DNA of 64,000 nucleotides from Propionibacteriaceae bacterium (GCA_031266665.1 JAISAO010000024.1:100860-164859); one strand, 5' to 3'; counted from the first letter of the stretch, positions 11,001 through 18,851 are shown. Program-made: numbers and translations. Notes: generated from the sequence alone by a model not told the origin.

Positions 11001-11596
11001 TGCGCCAGTCGACGCCGCTGTTCACTCTGGGCACGGGCGAGCTGGTCAAAGAGCGGGTCCACTTCCTCAACGCCGGGGTCGCCCCGACGCCGGGGCTGCT
11101 GGTCATGCTGGTCGAGGACGCCGGCCCCGGGGCGGTGGCCGCCCCGGCCACGGCGACCGACATCGACCCCGAGGTGGACGCCCTGCTGGTCGTCTTCAAC
11201 GCCTCGCCCGACCCCATCACGGAGGCCCTGGACGGCTTGGCCGGCCGCGCCTTCAGCCTCTCGCCCGTCCAACAGGACGGGGCCGATCCGGTGGTCAAGC
11301 AGACGGTCTGGTCGACGGACACGGGTGCCATCACCATCCCCGGCCGCTCGGTGGCGGTCCTGCTCCAGGCCCCGGCGGCGGAGCCGGAGCCCACACCCAC
11401 ACCCACGCCGGAGCCCACGCCCACGCCGGCCCCGGACGCCAGCCCGGCGACCGGCCCCGACTCCCTGGCCGATACGGGCGGCCGGGCCGGCCTTGACCTG
11501 CTGCTGGCCGCCGGCCTCTGCCTGGGCCTCGGCCTGGTCGGTCTGGGCTCCGGCCTGGTGACGCGCGGCCGCCCGGGCCCGCGGGTCCGTTTGTGA
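8027..11596 (+). CDS. Cell-wall anchored type I pullulanase (GH13)
   Basis: 1,189 residues. Hydrolyses alpha-1,6 links in pullulan, starch or glycogen at the cell surface. Order: signal peptide (cleavage near AQA-AD, ~residue 31); two X25-like starch-binding modules (both with DWxPDC and WDVNYG, ~35-125 and ~135-225); a further beta domain and a CBM48-like module near 360 (LKLWAPTA); then the GH13 barrel. All four GH13 regions are present: DEVFNH (Asp625), GFRFDI with nucleophile Asp698, acid/base Glu735 in YGEAWN, and HDN with Asp870. FNWGYDP marks it as pullulanase. The end has a Pro/Thr linker, LADTG sorting signal, membrane segment and basic tail, as for a sortase E-type substrate. GAAAGAAGG precedes ATG 8027. 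Confidence 0.94.
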   Translation: MRSHRLVPLLAAATLSAVAALGLAPAAAQAADPPVVSVPGDFNQSLGCASDWAPDCAQIQLDFDAASGVYSKQFSLAAGDYQFKVAQDGSWDVNYGQDGVAGGANIDFTALDEPTVFVYDPVSHLVQAAPRSQLVTLPGSYQSEAGCPGDWQPDCLASTMYSLADGAYTYSTDRLPQGAWEAKVAVGLSWDVNYGRDGIAGGANYEFVTAAGELTTFTYTPADHKLAIDVTNPPLPGTGQFQAIWLDRDTIAWPPALVGDPATLDYALAGHSELVLTADGQVTADQASHNQLTQGYLALKVTAAGGGQPELATLEAALRGPLEIVASRAGTPVAQTGAQRGDVLDDLYGAAAQDEALGTTWSDGAPTLKLWAPTATAVSLELWTDPEGQPTVVAASRAADGVWTVAGQPSWKNAQYLWSVEVYAPSVDQVVTNHVTDPYATALTVDSTRGVLIDLDDPAWAPSLWTDTPIPAALRTQAEQTIYELHIRDFSAADSTVPQAERGTYKAFTRFQSDGMTHLAELADAGLTTVHLLPSFDIATIPETQAEQLVPNIPAQAAPDSPAQQAAVAQVSDQDAFNWGYDPWHWSAPEGSYATAEAQNGGARTAQFREMVGGLHSLGLRVVLDEVFNHTSSSGQDPKSVLDQIVPGYYQRLSATGAVETSTCCQNVATENVMAGKMMVDSVVTWVKYYHVDGFRFDIMGHHSLQNMIDVRAALDALTVERDGVDGQAVYLYGEAWNFGEVIDDALFVQARQANIAGTGIGTFNDRLRDGVRGGGPFDSDQRTYQGFGTGLYTDRNQWTDQTPEQQLQDLYYRTNMVRLGLMGNLADYPMSDSQGLGTTVLARDLDYGGQPAGYAQDPTEVINYVDAHDNETLYDNGIWKLPVSSTMDSRIRMNTLSLAATALGQAPSFWSAGTEILRSKSLDRNSYNAGDHFNAIDWSLGSNVFGTGLPMASDNQDKWSAMAPLLANPDLKPTADDMAQAYAQALDLLRLRQSTPLFTLGTGELVKERVHFLNAGVAPTPGLLVMLVEDAGPGAVAAPATATDIDPEVDALLVVFNASPDPITEALDGLAGRAFSLSPVQQDGADPVVKQTVWSTDTGAITIPGRSVAVLLQAPAAEPEPTPTPTPEPTPTPAPDASPATGPDSLADTGGRAGLDLLLAAGLCLGLGLVGLGSGLVTRGRPGPRVRL

Positions 11597-11707
11597 GGCC
11601 GCCCGGGTGGTGACGAGACTCGCCAGCTAGACGGCTCAGGCCCCCGATCGGCGGCAAGGTCGGTCGGGGCCCGGGCCGTCGGCGGGGGAGCGGTCCAGGC
11701 GTCCGCT

Positions 11708-11785
11708 CAGACCTGATCCACGATGGTGCCGCTCGGTGGTCGAAAATCGGTGGACCAGGGATCAATCCACTCCGGTCTGAGCCCA
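11708..11785. repeat. Dispersed palindromic repeat, copy D
   Basis: The left arm CAGACCTGATCCACGAT (11708-11724) opposes ATCGGTGGACCAGGGATCA (11746-11764). The centre CTCGGTGGTCGA is shared with copy C, and a partial TCTGAGCCCA follows at 11776. It lies ~110 bp after the pullulanase stop. Confidence 0.75.
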
Positions 11786-12078
11786 GCGGCCCGGGCCGCC
11801 GGACGGCCGTGGAGACCGAACCCCCAGGCTCGGCCGGCAGCCGGGGACGGGCCGTGATCGGGTCGCGAGTGTGGGTCTGGCGCGGGCGCGGCCGGCTCGG
11901 AGCCTGGTTGAGAACAACTAAAAGCTGTCCCCTTCAACCTCGCCAATCGCCCTCGGAGAGGCCAGCCATAGATGCGCAAAGGATGTCATCGGCCTCGTCT
12001 AGACTCAGACGCATGTTCGATATTACTAGAAGGGCGTGCCGCTTCGGGATGCCTGGGAAGAGGCTGGAGTGCTATATA

Positions 12079-12098
12079 GTCGGCCGCATACGGCCGAC
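12079..12098. promoter_or_regulatory. Perfect 20-bp palindrome upstream of the methyltransferase
   Basis: GTCGGCCG-CATA-CGGCCGAC has perfect 8-bp arms. It lies right behind a -10-like TATATAGT (12073-12080) and three bases before the GGAGGTG ribosome site. It could be an operator that controls methyltransferase expression, or an mRNA 5' hairpin. No controller (C) protein gene is present nearby. Confidence 0.6.
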
Positions 12099-12109
12099 GT
12101 GGAGGTGAC

Positions 12110-13729
12110 ATGTCCAACTCCCCCACGCTTCCCCTCCTTGAAGGGCTGGTCGATCTCTGCCTGCGACTCGGCGTCTCCCACTCTGGGCTGAGCGAGTCTG
12201 AGCGTCGGTTGGTGGCACGCGCGCAGAGCGTCACCGCCGACCACCCGTGGCATGGCTCGGACTATGAAGCCGACGTGCGCCATCGGATAGGACTCGGTGA
12301 AGACCCTCTTGGCGATATTTTCGTTTCTCTGCGCCCGGCCGAGGACAGGCGTCCCCTCGGGCAGACCTATACGCCCGCTCCCATCGTTGAGAGCATGGTT
12401 CGATGGGCGGTAGAACACGGCACGCCAGCCAGGATCATTGATCCTGGCTCAGGCTCTGGCCGGTACTCCCTAGCGGCGGCCCGCGCTTTCCCGGACGCGA
12501 CCGTCGTCGCCGCCGACATCGATCCGGTGGCGACGCTGATGACGAAAGCCGCAGTGGCGGTGTGCCGCCTGGATGATCGCGTAAACGTGGTGAACGGGGA
12601 CTACCGCGCGCTCAACCTGCCAGAGATCGACGGACGAACGCTCTTCCTCGGCAACCCGCCATATGTGAGACATCACCAGATCGATCCCGCGTGGAAGGTT
12701 TGGCTGCTAGAGACCGCGAAAAAGCGCGGCCTCGCGGCCAGTGGACTCGCCGGACTGCACGTCCACTTCTTCCTGGCCACCGCCGAGCACGCCCGCCCCG
12801 GCGACTTCGGGGCCTTCATCACTAGTAGCGAATGGCTGGACGTGAATTACGGCCGACTGGTGCGCGATCTACTGCTAGGGGATTTGGGCGGTTTGTCCCT
12901 TCAGGTTTTGTCGCCCGAGTCGATGCCCTTCTCCGACGCGACGGTCACGGGGACTATCGCCTGTTTCGAGGTCGGCACGAAGGCCGAGGCCATCCGCATT
13001 CGTCAGGTGGACGGCACGAGTGATCTCGGAAATTTGTCGGCCGGCCATGACGTCTCGCGGGCTAGGCTGGCAGAGGCCAACCGCTGGTCGGTGTTGACCA
13101 GGGTCACGCCTAAGCTGCCAGAAGATTACATCGAATTGGGGGAGTTGGTTCGAGTCCACCGTGGAGCCGTCACTGGCGCCAACAAAGTGTGGGTACACCA
13201 GAAGAACGATGTCGATCTGCCTGATGAAGTGCTCTTCCCCTCGGTGACTAGGGCTCGCGAGCTCTTTCTCGCCGGCGAGCGCCTCTCGGACGGGACCAGC
13301 CTCAAAGTGGTGGTGGATCTCCCCATCGACCTCGATTCGTTCGACGAGACCGACCGCAAGCGCGTCGATCGCTTTCTGCGGGTGGCCCGGGGGAAACAGG
13401 CCGATCAAGGCTACGTGGCGTCAAACCGACGAGCCTGGTATAGCGTCGGGCTGCGCGAGGCGGCCCCCGTGCTGGCCACCTACATGGCCCGCCGTCCGCC
13501 CGCGTTCGTGCGCAACGACGTGGACGCCCGCCATATCAATGTCGCCCACGGCCTGTATCCGAGGACGCGGATCAGCGACCAGCAGCTAGATTCGCTCGCA
13601 CAATACCTGAGCGCCGCTGTTACGCTTGGGCAGGGCCGCACGTATGCCGGCGGCCTGACCAAGTTTGAGCCTAAAGAGATGGAGCGCATCCCCGTTCCCA
13701 CCCTGGAGGCCCTGGCCCAAGGAGTCTGA
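12110..13729 (+). CDS. N6-adenine DNA methyltransferase of a type II RM system
   Basis: 539 residues. Transfers a methyl group from SAM to adenine in a specific DNA site, protecting it from the partner nuclease. Motif I is DPGSGSGRYSL (~residue 107), with AADIDP as the acidic loop. The catalytic motif IV is NPPYVRHH (~183). The order I before IV and a C-terminal target-recognition region (~300-500) fit gamma-type (TaqI/Eco57I-like) enzymes. GGAGGTG precedes ATG 12110 by four bases. The restriction gene starts three bases after its stop. GC content and codon use are less extreme than in the housekeeping genes, consistent with acquisition. Confidence 0.9.
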   Translation: MSNSPTLPLLEGLVDLCLRLGVSHSGLSESERRLVARAQSVTADHPWHGSDYEADVRHRIGLGEDPLGDIFVSLRPAEDRRPLGQTYTPAPIVESMVRWAVEHGTPARIIDPGSGSGRYSLAAARAFPDATVVAADIDPVATLMTKAAVAVCRLDDRVNVVNGDYRALNLPEIDGRTLFLGNPPYVRHHQIDPAWKVWLLETAKKRGLAASGLAGLHVHFFLATAEHARPGDFGAFITSSEWLDVNYGRLVRDLLLGDLGGLSLQVLSPESMPFSDATVTGTIACFEVGTKAEAIRIRQVDGTSDLGNLSAGHDVSRARLAEANRWSVLTRVTPKLPEDYIELGELVRVHRGAVTGANKVWVHQKNDVDLPDEVLFPSVTRARELFLAGERLSDGTSLKVVVDLPIDLDSFDETDRKRVDRFLRVARGKQADQGYVASNRRAWYSVGLREAAPVLATYMARRPPAFVRNDVDARHINVAHGLYPRTRISDQQLDSLAQYLSAAVTLGQGRTYAGGLTKFEPKEMERIPVPTLEALAQGV

Positions 13730-13732
13730 CAG

Positions 13733-14653
13733 ATGACACAGGCAACACCCCCTCGATGGACGCGGGAACAATTCGACGCCGACATCGCGCACGCCATCGA
13801 ATTGTTCCGCGAGGAGAGGCTGCAAGAACCGTTGGAGCAGTATCTGGGCGCGTTCGACAGTTATCGGAACGCTGTGGAGAACCTGATCGAGGGGTCAATC
13901 GATCTCACTAACTTACAGGCCGACGCCGCCCAGCTCGTGACTCAAGACGACTTACTTGTGGCCGTGCGCTACCTGGCCTCCCCAGCTATCAGCGAAGACG
14001 ATCTCAAAGTGTTGGCCGACGTCGCCAGCCTGACTCCATCGCAACTCAAGAAAAAACCAGAAGACGCTCGTCGCGTCGTGGACACTGTATTGATGGCGCT
14101 GGATCGAAATCGCTTCCCCTGGGTCACTGAGAACCGTGTGCCGACAGCTGCGGAACGGTATGCCGCTATCATCGCCACCACGGCCCTCGTGGCGACACAG
14201 AGAGTTCAGACAGATCGTCGCAGCAGCGCCAAAAACGAGCAAGAAGAAGCGGTCGCAATCTATCTTGAGAGTATTGGTATGGCGAGGGACGACCCCAGGA
14301 GAGTCGCCACGGTGTCGGACTTGCCGTCGCGCGGACACTTCTGTCGGGAAGCCGAGTTCGGAACAAGGAAAGCCGACTTGATCGTCTCGCTGTGGGACGG
14401 GCGCGGAATGCCCATCGAATGCAAGGTCAGCAACTCGTCCACCAACAGCGTCAAGCGCATCAATAATGACGCGGCGGTCAAAGCCAAGATTTGGATCGAC
14501 GAGTTCGGGCGGCTGGGCACGATCCCGGTGGCAGTCATCTCCGGCGTCTTCAAGGCCCACAACCTCATGTCTGCCCAGAACGACGGGCTAACGATCATCT
14601 GGGCTCACAACTTGGCAGCGTTGGGGGCGTTCATAGAGAGCACCCGCGCCTGA
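13733..14653 (+). CDS. XamI-family type II restriction endonuclease
   Basis: 306 residues. The whole-length pattern (RWTREQFDADIAHAIELFRE at the start, then VENLIEGSIDL, SEDDLKVLA, WVTENRVPTAAERYAA) resembles the XamI family, whose founding member recognises GTCGAC like SalI. A PD-(D/E)xK core is visible: RKADLIVSLWD followed by IECKVSN near residue 225, with Asp, Glu and Lys in place. Its position three bases behind the methyltransferase supports a working RM pair. GTCGAC is common in this window, so protection by the methyltransferase would be essential. Recognition site is inferred from recalled family similarity, not shown. Confidence 0.8.
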   Translation: MTQATPPRWTREQFDADIAHAIELFREERLQEPLEQYLGAFDSYRNAVENLIEGSIDLTNLQADAAQLVTQDDLLVAVRYLASPAISEDDLKVLADVASLTPSQLKKKPEDARRVVDTVLMALDRNRFPWVTENRVPTAAERYAAIIATTALVATQRVQTDRRSSAKNEQEEAVAIYLESIGMARDDPRRVATVSDLPSRGHFCREAEFGTRKADLIVSLWDGRGMPIECKVSNSSTNSVKRINNDAAVKAKIWIDEFGRLGTIPVAVISGVFKAHNLMSAQNDGLTIIWAHNLAALGAFIESTRA

Positions 14654-14665
14654 TCACCGTTCAAT

Positions 14666-14764
14666 TCGGTGGCGGTCCTGCTCCAAGTCCCGGCGGGAGA
14701 GCCGGAGCCCACGCCGGCCCCGGACGCCAGCCCGACGGCCACGGCGACCGGCCCCGACTCTCTC
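14666..14764 (+). repeat. Truncated copy of the pullulanase linker-coding sequence
   Basis: GGTGGCGGTCCTGCTCCA, then GAGCCGGAGCCCACGCC and CGGACGCCAGCCCG, follow the sequence of pullulanase positions ~11350-11463 with a shortened Pro/Thr repeat. It begins ~12 bp after the restriction gene stop. It has no start and is not an intact gene. Confidence 0.85.
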
Positions 14765-15090
14765 CCGAGCTGAGCCAAATGGCTTAGTGCCTTAAATCGC
14801 CTCCGGGAACAGGGCATTTCACGCTCAGCGGAGCGCTCCAGGCCCGCCATGGATGACCAGAAATTTGGTTCCGGGCTTCGGCGCCGCCACGATAGCGGAG
14901 GAATATAAATATAAATTGTCATATGAACTAGAGCGTTAAGCGTGCACGGCGGGGTTTCGGCCATTTTTCCAGTCGTCCCTCTGACATAAGCCTAGTTGCT
15001 TAGTGCCTAAATCACATGTCAGCCAGACGCATATCACGTAGCCAGAGGCGTATTGGCCACGCGAAGTTCAACCCCGTGAACCAACTCGGA
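14765..15090. other. AT-richer insert inside the duplicated pullulanase tail, bounded by a 16-bp direct repeat
   Basis: GCTTAGTGCCTTAAATC (14782-14798) recurs as GCTTAGTGCCTAAATC (14998-15013). Between them lies an AT-richer stretch (AATATAAATATAAATTG near 14902). No credible gene is present. The overlapping halves of the pullulanase tail lie on either side, so this looks like a small insertion or a deletion scar. Confidence 0.5.
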
Positions 15091-15284
15091 ACGCCGGCTC
15101 CGGACGCCAGCCCGACGACCGGCCCCGACTCCCTGGCCGATACGGGCGGCCGGGCCGGCCTCGATCTGCTGCTGGCCGCCGGCTTCTGCCTGAGCCTCGG
15201 TCTGGTCGGCCTGGGCTCCGGCTTGGTGACGCGCCACCGCCCGGGCCTGCGGGTCCGCTTGTGAGGCCGCCCGGGTTGTGACGC
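15091..15284 (+). pseudogene. Remnant copy of the pullulanase C-terminus (linker, LADTG, membrane anchor)
   Basis: The sequence matches pullulanase positions ~11424-11620 almost base for base, including DSLADTGG, the hydrophobic anchor, the basic tail and its stop at 15262-15264, then ~20 bp of 3' flank (GTGAGGCCGCCCGGG). An open frame from 15016 covers it, but the first ~30 residues are unrelated and there is no signal peptide, so a working protein is unlikely. It is best read as the tail of a lost paralogue or a copied gene end. Confidence 0.85.
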
Positions 15285-15477
15285 GGCTCAAGCCGTGACC
15301 GCTCCCGCCCTGGTTTTATTCCCGGACCAGGGCGGAGCCGGTTGCGCGGCCGTCCGGGGTGGAGCGTCGTAGTTGGTCGCAGCTGGTCGGGGCGGTGAAG
15401 GCGCTCCGCCAGACCGGCGCCGGGCCCAACGGACAGCCCTGGGGGATGTTTTGTGGCCGGACCGGTAGATTCGCCGT

Positions 15478-16368
15478 ATGACTGTGACGCCTCCAACGGG
15501 GCCGGCCGGCGCCGACGGGCCGACTGGCGGGTTCCGCGTCTATCCCACCTGGGCCGCGCCGCCAGCCGAGGCCGAGGCTTCCACGGTGCCGTGGGACGCG
15601 GCCGATCCTCCCCGCCCCGGGCTGCCCCAGCCCCAGGCCGCCGCGGCGCTGGCCCGGCGACGTTTGCGCCGGGTTGGGGTGATCACCCTTGTCATTGGTG
15701 TTGTGATGACTGTCGCTGTGGGGGTGGGTGGATTTGTCATCTACCGGCTGAGCGATTCGCCGGTGCTCCCAGGTGTCGATTATCCGCCAGCCGTGGCCGC
15801 GCCCGTCGGTCCGGCCGGCCCAGATCATTCGGGCGCCATCCTCGACGGCCAGGATTTCTCCGGCCAATCCCTGGACAACGCTTCGTTCAGTTTCTCCAGC
15901 CTGGTGGCCACGAACTTCACGGGCGCTCAGGCCGACGGGGCTGATTTCACGTCGGCGCGCGCCTCGGGCGCCGTCTTCACAGACGCCGTGCTGACGGGCG
16001 CCATCTTCACAGACGCCAGTCTGGCCGCCGCCCAATTCGACTCGGCCCAACTGGCCAACGCCTCGTTCAGCGAGGCCAACCTGGCCGGGGTGAATTTGCG
16101 TGGCGCCCAGTTGGGGCAGGCCCAACTGATTCATGCGGTGCTGTCCGGGGCGCAACTCCAAGACGCCCAGTTGGGCGGCGCCAACCTGACGACGGCGAAT
16201 CTGGTGGCGGCGCAGTTGCAGAACGCGAATCTATCGGGCGCGCAATTGGACGGGGCGGATTTGACGGCCGCCGTCCTCGACGGTGTGAATCTGTCCGGCG
16301 CGACCTACGACGACTACACGAAGTGGCCGACTGGTTTCACCGTCCCGGACGAGGCGATCCACCGCTAA
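15478..16368 (+). CDS. Membrane-anchored pentapeptide-repeat protein
   Basis: 296 residues. A Pro-rich cytoplasmic N-terminus (~1-60), an Arg-rich stop (ARRRLRR), one membrane segment (~67-90, VGVITLVIGVVMTVAVGVGG), a short linker, then ~30 A(D/N)LxxA-type pentapeptides from about residue 118 to 280 (for example ANLAGVNLRGAQL, AQLQDAQLGGANL). These fold as a right-handed square beta helix, outside the membrane if the positive-inside rule holds. Known pentapeptide proteins include DNA mimics that protect gyrase, but an external one is not expected to act that way; function unknown. Internal duplication is strong (TDAVLTGAIFTDASL). Confidence 0.88.
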   Translation: MTVTPPTGPAGADGPTGGFRVYPTWAAPPAEAEASTVPWDAADPPRPGLPQPQAAAALARRRLRRVGVITLVIGVVMTVAVGVGGFVIYRLSDSPVLPGVDYPPAVAAPVGPAGPDHSGAILDGQDFSGQSLDNASFSFSSLVATNFTGAQADGADFTSARASGAVFTDAVLTGAIFTDASLAAAQFDSAQLANASFSEANLAGVNLRGAQLGQAQLIHAVLSGAQLQDAQLGGANLTTANLVAAQLQNANLSGAQLDGADLTAAVLDGVNLSGATYDDYTKWPTGFTVPDEAIHR

Positions 16369-16677
16369 CCGCTCAACAAGCTCGACACCACCGCTGAGGA
16401 TCTGGTCGATCCGGGGACCGATCTCATTTCGTCAAGCGGTCCGGACTGCCGTCGTGCTCGCGCGGTCGTGTGGGCGGGGCCCTCGTTCGGGGCGGTTAGT
16501 CACCAGCGTCCGCTCGTCTGGGTCATCGGTGGAGCGCACCGTCCCGGCGGCAGCTTCCGAGTCCAGAGGCCTGCTTCGAGTCTGCGGCGGCGTGCCGACT
16601 CGAGTCGCCCCTGACCGGGAACAGATGGATGAACCACTTGGGTGGGAGGATTGTTCTCGACTTGAAGGAGAGGAACC
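16369..16677. other. Non-coding interval before the decayed accessory region
   Basis: No gene supported. Its right end carries GAAGGAGAGG six bases before ATG 16678, the original start of the frameshifted DUF1016 gene. Confidence 0.5.
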
Positions 16678-17422
16678 ATGAGCTTGCCCGAGAGGATCTC
16701 ATCTCGCGTGCTTGAGGCGATGCCGGCCGGCTACGCCGAAATGGCTGGCCGATCTCAAGGCCCGCGTCCGCGCGACGCAGTTCCGCGCCGTGCGCGCGGC
16801 CAACGCGGAGGTCGTCGAACTGTACTGGTCCATTGGGCAAGACATCGTTGAGCGCCAGGAACGGCTGGGCTGGGGATCGAAGGTGATCCCGCAGTTGGCC
16901 GAGGATCTCCGGCGGGAGTTCCCCGACCAGACCGGCTGGTCGTCCCGAAACCTCCAATATATGAAAGCGATGGCGGAAGCATGGGCCGACGAGCCTGAGT
17001 TTGTGCCACAGGTTGTGGCGCAAATGCCTTGGGGCCATGTCCGCACGTTGCTGGACAAACTGTCGGACGTCGAACAGCGCGACTGGTACGCCCGTGAGAC
17101 GGTGGCCAACGGCTGGTCCCGCGCCGTCCTCGCGTTTCAGATCCAAAGCGGCCTCCGTGAGCGGCTCGGCGCCGCGCCGTCCAACTTCGCCGCGACCTTG
17201 CCTCCGCCGGATTCCGACCTGGCTCAAGAGATGACCAAGGATCCTTACGTGTTCCAGCACGCCGGGCTGGCCCACGGCATGGCGGAGAGGGACTTGGAAC
17301 AGGCTCTGATCGACCGCATCCAGGACACCCTGCTCGAACTGGGCCGGGGCATCGAGTTGGCCCACCAGAAGGCGCTTCATGCCGGTGCCGCGTCGCCAGC
17401 CGAGGAGCAGCCAGCCGACTGA
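16678..17422 (+). pseudogene. Frameshifted and C-terminally truncated DUF1016 (YhcG-type) nuclease gene
   Basis: From ATG 16678, behind a good ribosome site, the frame reads MSLPERIS...AMPAGYAE. The family sequence then continues in another frame as WLADLKARVRATQ...ELYWSIGQDIVERQ. The shift lies at GCCGAAATGG (~16738-16742), where one extra A in a three-A run restores the frame if removed. The DUF1016 N-terminal domain is complete through WGHVRTLLDKL and LTKDPYVF-like (MTKDPYVFQHAGLA). The expected PD-(D/E)xK nuclease domain of this family is missing: the protein stops soon after LLELGRG. Family members accompany RM and toxin loci. A sequencing error could explain the shift but not the truncation. 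Confidence 0.75.
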
Positions 17423-17479
17423 CCGTCCAGGCAAAGCCGCCGGACAATTCCCGCAGGGGCGCCCTCTGCCCCTCCCGCT

Positions 17480-17660
17480 CTCGTCGAGACGGTCGTGCCG
17501 GCGCCGCGCGCCGCATCCTCGTGGTGAACGCGACCGTGTCCGGCCCCGACACGACCAGCCGGTCGCCGATCCAGACGATGTCCATGCACCCGTCGGGGAC
17601 CACGCGGCCCGGCCCCGCGACTTCTCGTTGAAGCGTCCTTGAAGCGTCCACTCGGTGGCC
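17480..17660 (-). pseudogene. Remnant of an AraC-type regulator N-terminal domain
   Basis: On the minus strand, VVPDGCMDIVWIGDRLVVSG followed by PDTVAFTTRMRRAA can be read. This matches the conserved 'LPDGCxDLIW...VAGPDT' block at the N-terminus of a group of AraC-like regulators (DUF6597 type). No start, no full domain and no helix-turn-helix remain, and flanking frames are broken. Fragment only. Confidence 0.5.
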
Positions 17661-17883
17661 GGCAGCACGGTCAAGCGACGATCTGGGCGCGTTCCCGCGT
17701 ACGGAACCGCTTCCCGGTCGCTGACCTGGTCTGATCGATGAGCCGATCCCTCCGCCGCGCCTCCCACGGTGCAGACAGTACAGGGCCATCGGCACTGTCC
17801 TCCGTGGCGGAGAGTCTGTGGCGCGCACCTCGACCACGACGGCGGCCCGTCCGACGCCAACGCCCTCGCCACCGTGTACCGGC

Positions 17884-18069
17884 TCAGTCGTTCTCGGCCG
17901 GCAGGCGGGGGACAGCCGTGATCAGATCGCTGGTGTAGGTCTGGCGCGGACGGCCCAGCACCTAGCCGGTGGCGCCGGCCTCCACCATCTGGCCTCGGGC
18001 CATCACGATCAGGTGGGAGCATAACTCGACCACCACCGCAAGGTCGTGCGACACCATCACCGGGGCCGG
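17884..18069 (-). pseudogene. Remnant of an oligopeptide-type ABC transporter ATPase (C-terminal end)
   Basis: Minus-strand translation gives VMVSHDLAVVVELCSHLIVM with RGQMVEAG, the switch/H-loop region of DppD/OppD-like ATPases. After an in-frame TAG (17962-17964) it continues LGRPRQTYTSDLITAVPRLP, the usual C-terminal peptide of this family (PxHPYTxxLLxAxP). Walker A and B are absent. A decayed 3' end, not a working gene. Confidence 0.7.
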
Positions 18070-18211
18070 CCGCGGCAGGAGGCCGTCAAGACCGGTGCCC
18101 TCCGCGTCGAGGAAGGCAATGCCTTCCTCGGAGACGCGCGCGGCCTCGGGTTCCTCGTGATGGCGGCGCAGACCTCCCAACCAGGTCGATTCTGGTGGTA
18201 ATCCGGTGGCG

Positions 18212-18547
18212 TCACGCGGTCGCGGCCACATCTTCGGCGGTGATCGCCAGAACCTCGACAAGCTTGCGAGAAACCGCGTGCATGTCGTCATCGGCCAACA
18301 CCCCGACGAGCGCGCCAAGGTCGGTTTTCGGCACGGTGAAGAGCTTCTCCACCATGACGCGGCTGGTCTTCCTGAGCCCGTTGGATTCCGTCGGCTCCAC
18401 CCGGACCCGCACGGGAGAGGACTCCTGGTTGAAGCTCGTCAGCAAGACGACAATGACCGAGTCGAACTCGTCCACGAGCCCGGATTGCAGGATGACGACG
18501 GGACGGGCTTTGCTGGCGTAGTGATCGTCCTGAAGGGTCCAGACCTC
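18212..18547 (-). pseudogene. MazF/PemK-type toxin gene without an in-frame start
   Basis: Minus-strand frame from 18547 reads EVWTLQDDHYASKARPVVIL and then VDEFDSVIVVLLTSF, VMVEKLFTVPK and LADDDM, a full MazF/PemK endoribonuclease body (~111 codons). Family members normally begin M-x-R-G-E-V-W. The ATG at 18554-18552 that should supply this is out of frame by one, and the only starts in frame are internal, the first a GTG at 18475. A two-base loss at the antitoxin/toxin junction explains this. It may be dead, or translated by frameshifting from the antitoxin. The stop of the antitoxin overlaps its first codons. Confidence 0.6.
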
Positions 18548-18791
18548 ACCGCATCGCGTCGATCATCTTCCGGGACATGCGCGTCACGAACTCGGCGGCC
18601 TCTTCCTCGTCGTCGAAGGGCTCGACCTCAGGAGCGAGCCGTACGTCGAACGGGAAGCCCTTGTGCTGGTTGAAGGCGGCCACGAACACGCGCATGGCAT
18701 CGGCCGGGGTCGTGCCAAGCTTTCGAGTCGTCTCCCGGAACAACCGATCCTGACTCTTCTCCACGCGAGTGGCGAGCTGAACTGTGTCCAT
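18546..18791 (-). CDS. RelB/DinJ-type antitoxin
   Basis: 81 residues from ATG 18791 (a GTG one codon earlier is possible). TTPADAMRVFVAAFNQHKGF followed by PFDVRL is the RelB/DinJ ribbon-helix-helix signature; the C-terminal half is acidic (EVEPFDDEEEAAEF), typical of a toxin-neutralising tail. It directly precedes the MazF-like gene on the same strand, so RelB-type DNA binding is paired with a MazF-type toxin. Autoregulation is expected for such antitoxins. Confidence 0.8.
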   Translation of the reverse strand: MDTVQLATRVEKSQDRLFRETTRKLGTTPADAMRVFVAAFNQHKGFPFDVRLAPEVEPFDDEEEAAEFVTRMSRKMIDAMR

Positions 18792-18851
18792 CACTATCCT
18801 TTGCTAGCTGTTACTACCAAATCCTAACACGCCACACAATCCATGGCACAG

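Larger units (their letters stand above)
11597..12109. other. Non-coding interval at the left edge of the RM island
   Basis: No credible gene. It holds palindromic repeat copy D near 11708, then a stretch whose composition becomes more AT-rich from about 11910 (TTGAGAACAACTAAAAGC), and the methyltransferase promoter region with a perfect palindrome at 12079. Confidence 0.6.

Noticed and set aside
15016..15264. Small membrane protein gene with an LADTG motif
   Set aside because: The sequence is a copy of the pullulanase C-terminus without signal peptide; annotated as a remnant instead.
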